A stretch of 64,000 nucleotides of DNA from Macrolepiota albuminosa (GCA_027475525.1 JAMWFC010000051.1:496001-560000); one strand, 5' to 3'. Positions 1 through 11,380 are shown, numbered from the stretch's first letter. The notes: generated by a model from the letters alone, not told the origin. Translations and numbers: made by a program.

Positions 1-327
1 AGACTGAATGTAAGGGTGGAATATACGGCATCGTTCCATTTTCCACGGCTCTGGAACTTTCTTCTTCTTTGGAGTCCTGACCATAGAATCCCAAACAAGC
101 AGAGCATCAGGTCCAGATATTCTAATTACAGCTATTCCGCCCTTTCCCGGAGGTGTGGAAAGAGCATAGATAGTTCGTCGTTGAGCGTCCGACGCGACAA
201 GGTCAACTTGTGGTGCATTTCTAGTCGTCAAAGGTCGAGAACATCGTACAATGGGATGGCACGTAGGGTACAAAAAGCGAAGAAAAGCAGTGGATTGTCG
301 AGCTGGCAAGTGCAAAGAACGGAGCAT
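1..327 (-). CDS. MSS1: Mitochondrial tRNA-modification GTPase MSS1 (MnmE/TrmE family), N-terminal part only
   Basis: The gene runs off the left edge, so only about the first 109 residues are present. The minus-strand frame is open from the start codon to base 1. It begins with a basic, hydroxylated stretch (MLRSLHLPARQ...) typical of a mitochondrial presequence. Then comes the TrmE N-terminal signature: T-I-Y-A-L-S-T-P-P-G-K-G-G-I-A-V-I-R followed by ISGPDAL. In this family that domain binds the folate one-carbon donor, and the protein works with MTO1/MnmG to modify wobble uridine of mitochondrial tRNAs. The GTPase domain lies outside the window. An in-frame ATG eight codons upstream (start at base 351) is an alternative start; I prefer 327 because it gives a cleaner presequence. 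CNB1 is transcribed divergently next door. Confidence 0.85.
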   Translation of the reverse strand, partial: MLRSLHLPARQSTAFLRFLYPTCHPIVRCSRPLTTRNAPQVDLVASDAQRRTIYALSTPPGKGGIAVIRISGPDALLVWDSMVRTPKKKKVPEPWKMERCRIFHPYIQS

Positions 328-455
328 AACCGCGACTCTGAGCTCTTGCATCGCTGCACGTGCCAGAGGGTGGTTCCCACGGCCAGATTAGCTTCAAGAG
401 CTTGGACTCGAATCTACTCTTTAAACGAACTCTCTCTTTCACGATCACAACGAAT
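328..455. promoter_or_regulatory. Shared divergent promoter of MSS1 and CNB1
   Basis: Only about 128 bp separate the two start codons. Both 5' leaders and both promoters must lie here. No TATA box is obvious; pyrimidine-rich runs (CTCTCTCTTTC near 430) precede the CNB1 start, as is common in basidiomycete promoters. Confidence 0.5.
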
Positions 456-1371
456 ATGGGACAGTCAGGTATGTATTGTCTGCCCCCGTAGATGTACGTT
501 CGCTCTGATAATCCATACTAGCGTCTCAGTTTATGGAGGACATGGAGAAGCGGTCCAATTGTGATTCGAAAACTTAATTGGTGCTTTACGTTGCTGATAT
601 GTGATACAGTCACCCAGCCAGAACTTGAGCGACTAAAGAAACGGTTCATGAAGCTCGATAGGTTCGTTTGATTTCAACTATCCAAGGATTTTGTCCGGAC
701 ATATGACTCCGTTGCAAGCGATCGCTCTGGATCAATTGACCGCGACGAGTTCCTCCAAATACCACAGATTGCCACAAACCCCCTTGCATCACGTATGATT
801 GCTATATTCGACGAGGAGTGCGTGCCATCCTTGTCGAACTTTGACATGGTAGACATAACCTATCTTTGTAGTGGTGGGGGAACTGTGGATTTCCAAGAGT
901 TTGTAGGTGGTTTGAGCGCGTTCAGCAGTCGAGGGGGACGGGAAGAAAAACTCAAATGTATGTCGCTGTATGCTTTTGGTCAGATTTCTAGGGATACAAG
1001 ATGGGTTTGTTTCCGACAGTTGCGTTCAAAGTGTACGATGTCGATAGGGACGGTTACATTTCAAACGGGGAACTATTTCTGGTGCTGAAGATGATGGTAG
1101 GAAGTAATTTGAAGGTGTGTTTAGAACTACGCGTGATACATGGGATAATCAGCTAATGCGTCGTGTCACAGGACCAACAATTACAACAGATTGTGGACAA
1201 GACAATATTGGAAGCAGACAAAGATGGCGATGGCAAGCTCAGCTTTGAAGAGTTTGCACAGATGGTTTCTAATACGGTAGGTTTCTGTCTTGTTTGCGCT
1301 TGCATGAACTTGATGATTCATGCTATTCGTAGGACATTGTGAAGCAAATGACGCTAGAAGATTTGTTTTAG
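456..1371 (+). CDS. CNB1: Calcineurin regulatory subunit B
   Basis: The spliced product is about 174 residues, the usual length for calcineurin B. It is the Ca2+-binding regulatory subunit of the calcineurin phosphatase, which controls stress responses and morphogenesis in fungi. Exon 1 codes only MGQS plus one base; the glycine at position 2 is the family's N-myristoylation site. Further exons give [12 protein letters not shown], then four EF-hands: [12 protein letters not shown], an FDE...[10 protein letters not shown] loop, [12 protein letters not shown] and [12 protein letters not shown]. The C terminus is KQMTLEDLF, matching the family. Seven short exons are joined at GT-AG sites (for example GTATGT after exon 1). 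The four EF-hand loops, the FVGGLSAF segment and the tail are all nearly invariant in calcineurin B. Confidence 0.96.
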
Positions 1372-1862
1372 TTCTTGAATTTCACTTCTCTCCTATACCC
1401 GTTTCACATTCGCTGGGCACATTTGTAATTTCAACAACGCTGTAATGCACTGTAAGTTATTTCGAAGAGTCGGCAAGTAACGTGTAAGATGAGGAGGGAG
1501 GTTGGATCAGAGTATCTCTAGATGAAATGAAAAAAATTAAGATACTGGGCCCCGCATGAGTCCGAAAAGTTACAACAAAAAGTAATGACGTCGAGATATA
1601 TAGTGTACAAAGGAAAAGAGGGAGATGTAAGTATCTAAGCGGGACGGATCACGATAGTATCGGGCCGATGTTTGCCGAGTCGGTCTGGATTGTAAAACGA
1701 CCGCGCGTGCCATATGCACGCGAAAAACACGAGGATCAAGGGAGAAAGTCTCTGTGGCGGTGGGGGTAAGGGGTAACACGGAAAATAAATGACAGAAGAA
1801 TGATCGGCAGACAAGTCACAAAGAATCAGGTCTGCCCATCATTCCAGTGCTGCCAGGAGCCT
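1372..1862. other. Convergent 3' region between CNB1 and a small unknown gene
   Basis: About 490 bp lie between the CNB1 stop and the stop of the minus-strand gene that ends at 1863. Only 3' UTR-like AT-rich sequence is visible. No open frame here resembles a protein I recognise. Confidence 0.4.
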
Positions 1863-2540
1863 TCAGTAGTCGAAAGCAGATGATGCAGCCACAAGAAATG
1901 GATGCGTTTCAAGGGAGAGCGGTGCAATGGAGACGTTCGTGCCAGATTGTTCCCTATGTGAAGAGGTGGAAGCGAAAGGAGATTGTTGTGGGAGTTTGCC
2001 AAGTTCTGCGAATGAAGAGTACGTGCTTGAATTCTGATGCTGAGCTTGCAGCTGCGCGAGGTAGAATGGATCGGTACTTGTGAAAGACGAGGGGGATTCG
2101 GATGATGTCTGGTTGTTGGATGAAAGGTGGGATGTCGACCGCGGTTGTAACGGAAGCGAGAATTGCAAAGCAGAGGAGTTGGGAGAACGAGGAAGGAGGA
2201 GATCTTCGACCATGCGTTCGTCCTCTTCCATATCATCCATGGCCCAGCTGGGACCGGCTGCAACAACCTGAGGACCGACAAACGGGGCAAAATTGGTGTA
2301 GGTCGGAGTATTGCACGGCTGTGTAAAGGATGTCTTGCGCGAGACGCTCTGTGGGTTTGAGGAATGGGTGACAGACGACGCAAAAAGGGTCTTTGCCAAC
2401 TGGGCCTTTGAGACACAGACTCGGCAAAGGTAAACGCGAAGAGATATGGGACATACCTGGAGAGCAGCGAGATCAATAGCCTCCTGGCCGACGTGGCTTG
2501 CACCGAGCGAGTTTGCGAGGTCGTCTATGGAGATGCTCAT
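1863..2540 (-). CDS. Hypothetical serine/proline-rich protein
   Basis: I do not recognise this protein. The most likely start is MSISIDDLANSLGASH. A frame-preserving intron with a GTATGT donor probably removes about 51 bases after ...EAIDLAALQ, so the spliced product is about 208 residues. The N-terminal 28 residues look helical and conserved in style. The rest is low-complexity and probably disordered, rich in Ser, Pro and Gln, with one acidic patch (MDDMEEDERMVEDLL). A 13-codon upstream extension is also open in frame but is less likely to be translated. It is tail to tail with CNB1. No signal peptide or membrane segment is seen. The coding assignment rests on one long frame with a good splice site, and the function is unknown. 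Confidence 0.5.
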   Translation of the reverse strand: MSISIDDLANSLGASHVGQEAIDLAALQVCPISLRVYLCRVCVSKAQLAKTLFASSVTHSSNPQSVSRKTSFTQPCNTPTYTNFAPFVGPQVVAAGPSWAMDDMEEDERMVEDLLLPRSPNSSALQFSLPLQPRSTSHLSSNNQTSSESPSSFTSTDPFYLAQLQAQHQNSSTYSSFAELGKLPQQSPFASTSSHREQSGTNVSIAPLSLETHPFLVAASSAFDY

Positions 2541-2760
2541 GGTTCCGGGAAGGACGAGGAATGACGCCGGCACTATCTATTAAAGCCAAAATCATCGGAG
2601 ACAAGTCCAAAGCACGTGAGTCCGGTCCGGCTTCTTATACTATCATACTTTTAGTCCCGTCTCCGTCTCCTCTGTGCCCGAGACGGCCTGCTACGGCCCA
2701 GGGCCATCTAGATTTATCCTCGTCTCCCAACTAGTCCTCCAAACATCTTCTCGTCCGTTT

Positions 2761-4315
2761 CTAGAAGTCGTTGGTATTCATCCTGTTACTTAGGTCAGTG
2801 CCCATCCATGACATGAGATTATCACGTCGCCTAACCTCCATCATTGAAGGAAAACGCTGTCCGAGCAACTCGCACGTGTGTCTTAATGCAAAGCTGAGAT
2901 CAGCTGCCGACAAGAGTTCCCATCATATGCCGCAGAGTGATTGCATCAAAAACTCACGGCATGGTTTTCCAGAATCCCTCAAAGTCACCCAGCATCTCGC
3001 CACCGCGTCGATAATTGCTGTTTTCCACCGCGAAATACATGGTGTACACTCTTCGATAAGAACTGAAAGTACTTCAAGTGAAGCTATCTGGATGTCCTCC
3101 GGCCAAGGATTTGCCAATTTGGGCTTTAGTGGGTGTAACAGCTGCGCGATAAGTGCCTGGAGAGTGCCTTATCAGTTTGACAACCTTCCCACGTATACAG
3201 AATTTCACCTTCATGAATCTCGCATTTCCTATCTTTAATGCGCGAAGGAGAGGCGGGAGCGCCTTAAGCGACGCAAGGATCACATCAGGTCTGTCAGATG
3301 CGTGGAGCCAGATACCGTGAATGATGCCTTCTCCAAGCAAAGCACATAATTGGTCAAACTGCTCAGAAGAACCTACTTCTGTCGTGAGCATTATCAGCGT
3401 TACATGAGCACCGACAGCAGCTTCAATAAGCCGAGGAGTCTCGGTATCATTGAGATGTGTTAGACAAGTACTAAGAGACTGGAGACAAGCACTGAGTTTA
3501 ATTGGAGAAACCATTTAATATCACATTTCAGTGACCCACCGAGCGTATGAGCCCATCCACACCCGTCCGCTTCAAGAGTTGACCTGGGACCTCCCGGAGC
3601 ATCTCCGAGACTATCGCCACACCACGTAACTTGTAACTTGTCTCAAAATCATCCAATAGTGCCATCACAGGCGGAATTATTAGATGCCATATGGTCTCGT
3701 ACCAATCTTGCTAAAACACGCGTCAAACACGCCATTCGTCATTGAGAACAGATTAAAAGGCGTACACGAATATGTCGTACACACCACGACACGAGATTCG
3801 CGACCCCTGGTGCCGTCTTCCACGTTTGATCATCATAAAAATCGTGAGTAGCCATTGGCCCGCCCGCTGGCCGTGGAAGTTTGCGACCAGATGCATTAAG
3901 TTTTGGGTGAGGACTACATTGGAAGAGAGGTTTGACATTGTAGTTTAGGATATGTGTGAGTAGGGATTGGGAGGGGTCACAGAATTGTCGCAGGATACCT
4001 GTCTGAACATGAGCCTATGATCAAAAGAGGATGACGTTTATATCTACCTTTAGCCGTAGATCGTCCAGTTGGTGTTATCCACGATTCCTGACCGTCAAAC
4101 GAAGCTGTTGCTTGGATAACATCAGCCTGGTTGGTCAGTGATAAATCAAGTTGCTTTTGATCTAAAATGAGTCCAAGTTCAATGAGACCGCGTTCAGCAG
4201 AGCCCTTCCATTCGTCAAGACGAGCCAAGGTCGAGTCTTCGGTTATGTGTTGAATTCGCGCAAAGTCTACTGGTACCTGCAAGTTGGCAAGCAAAAGGTC
4301 GAGGTTGTTCGACAT
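2761..4315 (-). CDS. TTI2: TELO2-interacting protein 2 homologue (TTI2, Tel2-Tti1-Tti2 complex)
   Basis: TTI2 is a helical-repeat subunit of the TTT complex, which acts with Hsp90 to stabilise PIK-related kinases such as TOR, ATM and ATR. The start is MSNNLDLLLANLQVPVDF. The middle carries a DDQTWK...NLVSWC stretch followed by IPPVMALLDDFETSYKLRG and EMLREVPGQLLKRTG, both typical of the family. The C-terminal half has repeat-like helices (HLNDTETPRLIEAAVGAH, ASLKALPPLLRALKIGNARF, IASLEVLSVLIEECT). The last intron uses a GTGAGT donor at about 2961 and is frame-neutral but holds a stop codon, so it must be spliced. The predicted tail is RHTCELLGQRFPSMMEVRRR..., ending at 2761. The call comes from recalled family motifs; exact splice sites in the middle are uncertain. 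It precedes SWD1 in tandem, 154 bp away. Confidence 0.7.
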
Positions 4316-4469
4316 TTTAGTATGGATGTGAAAACTGACATCATATATCAATTCATCGCCACACGGACGGCTTGGTTGGATCAGTAATCTTTTGCGTACA
4401 CATCCATCCGCGACGAGGTGAAGTTCTTGTTATTCCATTCGAGTCCTTAGAGACTAATTATATATTAAT

Positions 4470-6287
4470 CTACTCGTCGATATCCTCCTGCATGAGAATT
4501 TTCATTCTAAACTCCCCAACATCATCCCGATCGTATGTTGCCCACACAGTGTCTTCATCCTCTGTATCGACTCCGTCTAACAGGACGTTACATCGTGTCG
4601 TGTCCTCTGCGATGGTATCGATATCGACTTCCTCATCTTCTACCTTCATCTTGCGTTTCATGGTTTCTTCCTCGTCTTCCTGTAACGATGAAAATTTCGT
4701 CGTCGATCATCGTTGGCAAAATAAAAAGGAATGAGCCTCACAATATCAAACTCATCTTCCCTCTCTTCATATTCGACATTCTCATCCACCTCTTCAAAAC
4801 CCCCTGCGAACGCACCCCATCGTTCTGGATTAGGACTATGCCAAAGAAGAACATTGCCTTCTTTCGTCGTAGAGACTATTAATGATTTCGAGGGATGCCA
4901 CTTGAAAGAAAAGCATATCAAGAATTATGTGCACGGATGGATAGTAGATAGGACCGACATGGATGTCAACGAGCGGCTCCCGTCCGCCATCCAAGGCACT
5001 TGCAAATTGGCCGTCGTTTGAGATATCCCAGATGTAGATCTTGTGACTAGCCGTGTCTGTCGCGCCTTATTTGCACCCTGCAATCAGCGATAGGTAAATG
5101 GGAAAAGTATACGAGTGCACCCCCTGCAAGCCATTCTCCATCAGGACTGTAAGACATGCCATGCCATCCTGTCTTGTTGATTGGATCGTGAAACCGATGA
5201 GTCGGTTCAAGCTCGTCGTCGATGAATTCGCCCGCACATGAAGAGGTCTTGTACGCTGGGACATTGAATTGTCGGAGTGTCCTGTCCGACGAATTTGTAA
5301 CGATGCGGCTTTGGGATGCAGCGCATTAATTATGGAGACACGGGGGAGTGAGATATACAATTTCACCGTCCAGATTTTGCAAAGGCAAGGCCCTTTATGG
5401 TGCCGACTGCACCGCTAATCTTGTGCTTCGCAATCATCTTGGACAAACCATCAATGATATCGCGAAAAGGGTAGTAGATTACATACTGCTTTTGTTCTAG
5501 TGTTAAAAACTAGAACATAACCTGAAGATGTGCCAACGAAAATTAATTTTCCCGAGGGATCAAAACGAGCGGCGGTCATGGCAGAGCTACTCAAATGAGA
5601 AAATGGTTTGAGAGATAGTGATTTTTAGAAATTAACCGTGACCGGTTGGGTTGCCCATCTTCCACCTGCTGTTGAATCTCGTGTAACTTAACACGAGACC
5701 GTGATTCTCGACGAAGATCCTCAACATATGCCTCGCCTGAGCTCAACAAAATTAGAGCGATGTTGCTAAAGATGATGGTCAATGACCGCACAATGATAGC
5801 GAATATTTGATATGAACCTATTTCGAGGATGGAACGATGCTGATATTACAGGTCCGTCAAAACGGATCGTTGCCATGCGCTGTATCGGATCACACTGAGA
5901 AGCCAAGTCCCACTTAATGACATTCCAATCCTTTGACGAGGTTAGAATCCAACGAGAGTTAGATGACCAACTGGGACAGAGCGTTGACGTAGTGGAAGCC
6001 AAAAATCTTGAGAGTACGCACTCAATACTGGTCACAGCTTTGACGTGCCCTTCTAGCGATCGTATACGAGCTCTCGTTTCTAGATCCCATACAGCTGCCG
6101 TACCATTTGATCGCCCAACACCAAGGTATCGCCCCGATGGATCAAAGCGCGCGAAGGTAGCCGAAGCGAAGAGTGAAGCCTGGACGGCAGTCGGATGAGT
6201 GATATTGAAGGGACCTACGTATTGATAGTAAGTCGCAGAGCATTCCAGTTCTTACAAAGAAAACATACTGATCAGTGACTCGTTCAT
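4470..6287 (-). CDS. SWD1: COMPASS complex WD40 subunit SWD1 (RbBP5 homologue)
   Basis: SWD1/RbBP5 is a WD-repeat scaffold of the Set1/COMPASS histone H3-K4 methyltransferase in the nucleus. The N terminus is MNESLIS, then a GTATGT intron, then PFNITHPTAVQASLFASATF and repeat 1 (FDPSGRYLGVGRSNGTAAVWD). Further blades include CPSWSSNSRWILTSSKDWNV and FKWHPSKSLIVSTTKEGNV. The diagnostic piece is the hinge after the last blade, ENVEYEEREDEFDIEDEEE, nearly identical to the RbBP5/Swd1 hinge that contacts Ash2/Bre2 and SET. The acidic C terminus (DGVDTEDEDTVWATYDRDD...) is usual for fungal members. Several short introns lie in the middle; two intervening exons were not resolved base by base. Confidence 0.9.
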
Positions 6288-6969
6288 CGCCCTCAGACGA
6301 AGTGGACACTTGCAAAGTGGGATTGAAATCACGTGATCATGCAAGTCGCAACCGTCCTTGTCCGTCCGAATCCAGCAAACAGCAAATAAACGCTACCCCC
6401 CATACGCCCTTTATACGTTTATACATTTTACTTACTGGGTCTATCGTGGCGTATCTCTAGGTATGACCATAGCTATCACTCTTGTATAGCGTAGGTAGAT
6501 ATCAAAAATAGTAACATAGTAACGTTAAACACTGAAGGGCGCTCCCCGACCGCAGAGCCCGCTACTTGTATCTACAAAAAATAATCTGCCGAGACAAAGT
6601 CACCTGATGGATGATTCGTTTGCTTGGCGGAAATCTGTCGCTACAGAACCCACTACTAAAGTAGCGGGAATTGTTTTCAATATTCCAAGGTATATGCTCT
6701 CCTTTATGGCTTCGATGCACCTTATGACAATGCCGCATCTTTTTATTGCTATCTGTTTCAATCATGCAAAAAAAAACAGCTACATAGCCGCGAACTCATG
6801 GAGTCAGATGCTCGCCCTCATGGTCACTCATTGATCAAGGAACCTCCACCCCCTTGTACCTTATATTCAGGGCTGCCTCGGAATCATGCGGGAAGGGGCA
6901 CTTCAGCAACATATAAATAAAGAAGAAGGAGTTTAAAGTTGCTCTTTTCCTCGCCCTTGTTTTATCGCA
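6288..6969. other. Divergent intergenic region between SWD1 and the MARVEL gene
   Basis: About 680 bp without a recognisable gene. It holds the promoters of both flanking genes and a short inverted-repeat element listed separately. Weak frames of about 75 codons on either strand look random. Confidence 0.4.
6558..6668. repeat. Small inverted-repeat element with CCCGCTACTT ends
   Basis: CCCGCTACTT at 6558-6567 is matched in inverse orientation by AAGTAGCGGG at 6659-6668. The right end is part of a near-perfect 20-bp palindrome (6649-6668). A near copy of that palindrome recurs at 15885-15903. The arrangement resembles a tiny MITE or a solo terminus, but flanking target-site duplications were not established. 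Confidence 0.3.
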
Positions 6970-7953
6970 ATGGCTACCCCTCTCGTGCCCATTCTGCGCA
7001 CAGTTGTCTTTGGTCTGTGAAGTTGCCTATACCTTGTGAGCTGAAAGTTGATATTCGTCTTTCGTACGATGCAGCTTTTGTCGTTTTTGCCGCGGTCATC
7101 GTTCTTGCATTGTGCGCTCATGTAACAAATACAACGGTGACTCTTTTTCAAGCCTACTTTGTGTTTGCCGCACTGGGGATAGCGACTTCTCTCCTTGCAT
7201 TCTTGTCGCTTCCCGTAATGTATGTCTCTGTGTTTCCCAGTCCGATGTCTAATTACTTAAACATACGCACTTTCAGGCTAATCGTTGACAACATACGAAA
7301 AGGTGCCGTAACTTCTATGATCGTTGTTGAGATTTCTTGGTTGGGTGAGCGTCACCGTTTGATCCATAAACTTGGTGCTGACAAGTTCCTACGAGGCCTC
7401 CTCTGGGTTTTGTTCTTGTCTACTGCCGCAACCGCCTCTCAGGCTGCCACTTTTACCTTTGGAAACAGTTGCCTCAGCCCGAACGGTAAAGGTTTCTAGA
7501 TCGTTCTCACTAAGGAAATCTGATAGCTTGGCTTGTCCAGAAATTTTTGTTACGACCTGCCGCGAATTCATGGCAATTCAAGCATTTGCATATTTGGCCT
7601 GGCTTGTTCGTACGTCATCTATCCCTTTCTGAAAATTGCATCCTCTATACCTCTCTCTAGTCTTTGGCTATCTTGTTACTCTGATCACCTTAAGCTTCAT
7701 CCATGCCAATCGTGGTTACCACAGAGTTTGGTATCAGTCTGTTAAGGAGACTGAATTTAGTGCACCTCCCATCAATGTCTCCCCTACACCTGCCCCGACC
7801 CAGCTGTACATTCCCACCCAAAATACTGTCGCAACTCAACAGTACCCCCCTGCTCAAAATGTTGGAGCTTACCCTCCACATGTGACCCCTGCTCCTGGCT
7901 GGACTGGAATACCCCAACAGACTCCCGTCACCGCTCCCCCTCATCAAGCATGA
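6970..7953 (+). CDS. MARVEL-type four-helix membrane protein with proline-rich tail
   Basis: MARVEL proteins sit in membrane microdomains or vesicles; those of basidiomycetes are mostly uncharacterised. The start is MATPLVPILRTVVF. Four hydrophobic segments follow: VVFAAVIVLALCAHV, then AYFVFAALGIATSLLAFLSL, then LLWVLFLSTAATASQAATF, then YLSLVFGYLVTLITLSF. Between helices 2 and 3 lies VDNIRKGAVTSMIVVEISWL, a segment I know from this basidiomycete family. A pair of cysteines may stabilise the last extracellular loop. The tail of about 80 residues is rich in Pro, Thr and Gln and probably cytosolic. Splicing is needed to leave out in-frame stops, and the first donor (GTCTGT near 7008) is a weak guess. 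Family assignment is from topology and recalled motifs. Confidence 0.65.
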
Positions 7954-8112
7954 AGTCGAAGTTTTTGATGGGCGGAAATGATCTCGAGAGTTACAATTGA
8001 TATTTGTTCAAGTTACACCCTAATGTAGAGAAGCACATCATTTATGAACATATCACAATATATAGTGGCTGGTTCGTGTTGCTATAAAAGGATACCTGCT
8101 ATCTTTGGATTT

Positions 8113-10072
8113 CTAAAAGAGTCGTACAGCCTCTTTGACTTCGGCCCCAGGTGTGAATTGAGCCCATCGTGCGAGTAATTCCTCCTCCTCGACTGCAGCC
8201 CATATTCTGTCCTCTGGTGGCACATTTAGGGCATCTAATAGCCTTCCAGCGACACCAGGCATGAAGGGCTGCAGACAAATTCCTACTACTCGCAAAGCCT
8301 CTAGTGAAGCACTTCGACATGCGAAGACATCAGCAGGTGCAGTGTTTTTGTTCCACGGTGCGACATCATTAATGGTCTTGTTGGCCTGAGAATGGTTAGT
8401 TTGGAGAAATAGGCTGCTGAGGTAAAGCAAGACTCACCACCCGTAGGACTTCCATGATCTCATCAAGCGCGTCGCCCAGCTCCAGCTGTTCCATCAATGA
8501 GTATACCTTGGAGGGCAAGAACTTCGTCGCGTCCAACAGTGTCAGGATAGGGGATTCTTTCTGAAGCCCAGCATGGATAGACGATATAGTCAAAGGATGC
8601 GCAGCGTTAGCGCGCTTGGCAATTTTTGCGGATGTGATGCGCATAAGTAGGTTACCGAGTTGGGACTGGACCTCATGATCGTGTTTCTGGAGTTGGGTAC
8701 GCGACCAATCTTATTTACGTGTTAAGATGAGCACGTAACAAAGGCTTCGAGAATTAGTTATTACCTGTGTCATCGCGGAACCGGCCTCCGACCCTTGAGA
8801 GATAGAATCGCACAACGTCAACACCAAATTCTTCAATTGCCTCGAAAGGATCTGCGACATTTCCTACAGACTTTGACATCTTTTGCTGGTCAACAGTCCA
8901 ATGGGCATGCGTGAGCAATCGACCTTGTAGTCGCAAGCCGAGTGCTTGTAGTATTGCAGGAAGATAGAATGCGTGAAATCTAACAAGGCGTTTCATTGAA
9001 CCCAATTAGAAATATTTTTTCAGAAAGAACATACCGAAGAATGTCCTTGCCAATAATTTGTAAATCTACCGGCCAGCCTGCCTCAAGCCCCTGGCCTCCG
9101 TTCCAAGGATACCCGATCCCAGAGAGATAGACCAATAACGCGTCGAACCAGACATAAATTGTTTGCTCAGGGTCGCCAGGTACGGGTATACCCCAGGACA
9201 GTCGTGAACTCGGACGCGATACTGACAGGTCCCCTAGCGACTTCTCTTCAAGGGTCTGCAGAATAAACGCGTTGTGTTGTGGAGGGAAAACATGGTCGCC
9301 GCTCCGGTAGTGCGCAAGAAGAGACTCGTTAAAGGCAGAGAGACGGAACATGTAGTTCACTTCTGTGTGTTGTTCCACAACGGATCCTGTCTCGCGTGAG
9401 ATCATACCACTGAGAGGGTCTTCAATGATTTGAGCGTCGGTATAAAAACATTCGTCGGTTATGGAATACCATCCAGAGTAAGTCGCAGTGTATATCATGC
9501 CCTTTTCCACAAGCGCTTTCTATGGACACGATAAGCCAAAAATGGATATTGGGGCAGCAAACGTACCCAGACACTCTCGACAGTGTTGTGGTGCTCTGGA
9601 AGAGTGGTACGCATAAAGACGGTGTTGCTGACCTGCGCCTTCTCTGCTAGTCGCTGTGAACGGTCAATTACCCTAGCTCAACAAGACGAAAAAAGCAAGC
9701 ACGAACCCGGAAACGGCTGCTCAACATGTCGCAGAATTCGGCGGGCGGCAGGCCCTTAGCTTGCGCGGCTTTTTGAATTTTAAGCCCATGTTCGTCTGTC
9801 CCGGCTAGAAACTTGACGGGTCTGTTCGGCTGTAGAATCCGTCGATAACGCGCAAACACGTCCGCTATAACCAGGGAGTAGAGATGTCCAATATGAGGGT
9901 CTACACAAGAGTTAGTCGAGAAACAACGCGTAAAATGCAACATACCAGCGTTAGGGTAGAATATTGGAGTCGTTATATAGTACGGCCGTAATTCTGTCGC
10001 AATACCACGCGTAAGACGGGGAAATGACGGGAGAGATGCACGTCGTTGGACACAACGAGCAAGACGGAGCAT
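8113..10072 (-). CDS. MSM1: Mitochondrial methionyl-tRNA synthetase
   Basis: The enzyme charges mitochondrial tRNA-Met. The start [17 protein letters not shown] is a classical mitochondrial presequence. Class I signatures are present: [12 protein letters not shown]...DPHIGHLYS (the HIGH motif), [17 protein letters not shown], then [32 protein letters not shown], and [15 protein letters not shown] (the KMSKS loop). The C-terminal anticodon-binding helices end in [20 protein letters not shown]. There is no long C-terminal extension, as expected for the mitochondrial form. At least six short introns interrupt it. Its start codon nearly abuts the oppositely transcribed SCO1. Confidence 0.95.
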
Positions 10073-10103
10073 GAGTCGACACAAGCCAAAACAACTCCAC
10101 CTC
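10073..10103. promoter_or_regulatory. Very short bidirectional start region of MSM1 and SCO1
   Basis: About 31 bp separate the MSM1 ATG (bases 10070-10072, minus strand) from the preferred SCO1 ATG (10104). A second SCO1-frame ATG at 10071 overlaps the MSM1 start codon on the other strand. The two transcripts must either overlap or have very short leaders. Confidence 0.5.
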
Positions 10104-11074
10104 ATGTTCTCCCGTGCACTCCAGCGGTATTCATCGCAAGGATACACATCCACGCCGAGCACATTCCATAGGATTGCTTCTGTTACGCAGCCCACGAAAT
10201 TCTTCATCCATCGACAGCCACAACAAAAACGACATCAATCAAGCTACTCAGATCGCAACTCTGTTGGGGTAAGCCAACGACCACAAGACATCTAATCTCC
10301 TGCCACATCTCAAGGCAAATTCAGATCTTCACGCCGACGTCTGCAGCCCTTTTCGTAGCAACTGGAATCGGTCTTTTCTTCTATTTCCGTCATGAAAAGA
10401 CACAGCTACTGGCACGACGCGGTACGTGCATCTGTACATGAAATTTCAATGACATGTTTTACTCAATCTCCTTGCAGAAGAAGAACGCGCCAGTAAGCAA
10501 TATGGGCGTCCTCAGGTCGGGGGTCCATTTTCTTTGTTAACATCTGAAGGCCAACCCTTCACCGAACAAAATCTCTTTGGAAAGTGGTCGCTTGTCTATT
10601 TCGGCTTTACGAACTGTCCGGACATTTGTCCGCAAGAACTCGACAAGGTGACGTCGGTTCTCGACGTTATTGGTACGTTATCCTTACTCAGTCCTTTATA
10701 GTCCTGATGCCTCAACAGAGAAGGAGCACGGTAATATCTTCCAACCCTTGTTCATCTCGGTCGATCCCGCCCGCGACACTCCTGCCCGAGTAGGCAAATA
10801 TCTTAAAGATTTCCACCCATCCTATATTGGTCTCGTCGGTTCCTATGAGGCCACAAAGGCCGTATGTAAGGCTTATCGCGTGTACTTTTCAACGCCACCT
10901 AACGCGGACCCCACTGGGGATTACTTGGTCGATCACTCAATTTTCATTTATCTTATGGATCCCAGCGGCAAGTTTGTCGAGGCATTTGGACAAGCAGTGC
11001 CAAAAGAGGAGATTATTAAGAAAGTGTGCGAGATGGTGAATGAATGGGAGATGGAGACCAGCAAAAAAGTATAA
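10104..11074 (+). CDS. SCO1: Copper chaperone SCO1 for cytochrome c oxidase assembly
   Basis: SCO1 delivers copper to the CuA site of Cox2 in the mitochondrial intermembrane space. The N terminus (MFSRALQRYSSQGYTS...) is a presequence. One membrane span follows (AALFVATGIGLFFYF). The thioredoxin-like domain starts at GGPFSLLTSEGQPFTEQNLF and holds the copper motif C-P-D-I-C in FGFTNCPDICPQEL, plus the distal histidine in YLVDHSIFIYLMDP. FISVDPARDTPARV is also a family signature. Three introns are seen: after RNSVG (GTAAGC), after LLARR (GTACGT) and after LDVI (GTACGT). An ATG at 10071 would add 11 residues; I chose 10104 for the better presequence. Confidence 0.95.
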
Positions 11075-11313
11075 TTTAGATTATGGACCGGTAGTACATT
11101 ACTATTCAAATCAATGTAGAATACGATCGTGATCTTTGGTTATGCAGCTATAGATTCACATTAACTGTATGAAATAATCTCCTATCTGAAAAAGTGCTCA
11201 TTGCGGACTCTGTTCATGCGTAAATTCCAAAAGGGGATACTCGGGCACCCACGATTCCCCAAACTTTTTTCGAAGTTCTAGTAGCAAGTCGCTTGCCAGG
11301 AAGTACTGTCTCT

Positions 11314-11359
11314 GTAAGTTTAATCCCGTCTCGTGAACTTGTTAGTTTATTATCGACAG
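11314..11359 (+). other. Putative 5'-UTR intron of ALE1
   Basis: A GTAAGT donor at 11314 and a CGACAG acceptor ending at 11359 define a 46-base intron just upstream of the ALE1 start. The interval has in-frame stops and no plausible upstream start, so it is best read as a leader intron. Confidence 0.4.
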
Positions 11360-11380
11360 ACTGGTGTCCTTGGTTTTATT

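Noticed and set aside
16..564. A 182-codon plus-strand frame at the left edge
   Set aside because: It lies antisense to MSS1 and across the CNB1 first exon, where both real frames are clear. Its own sequence shows no family features.
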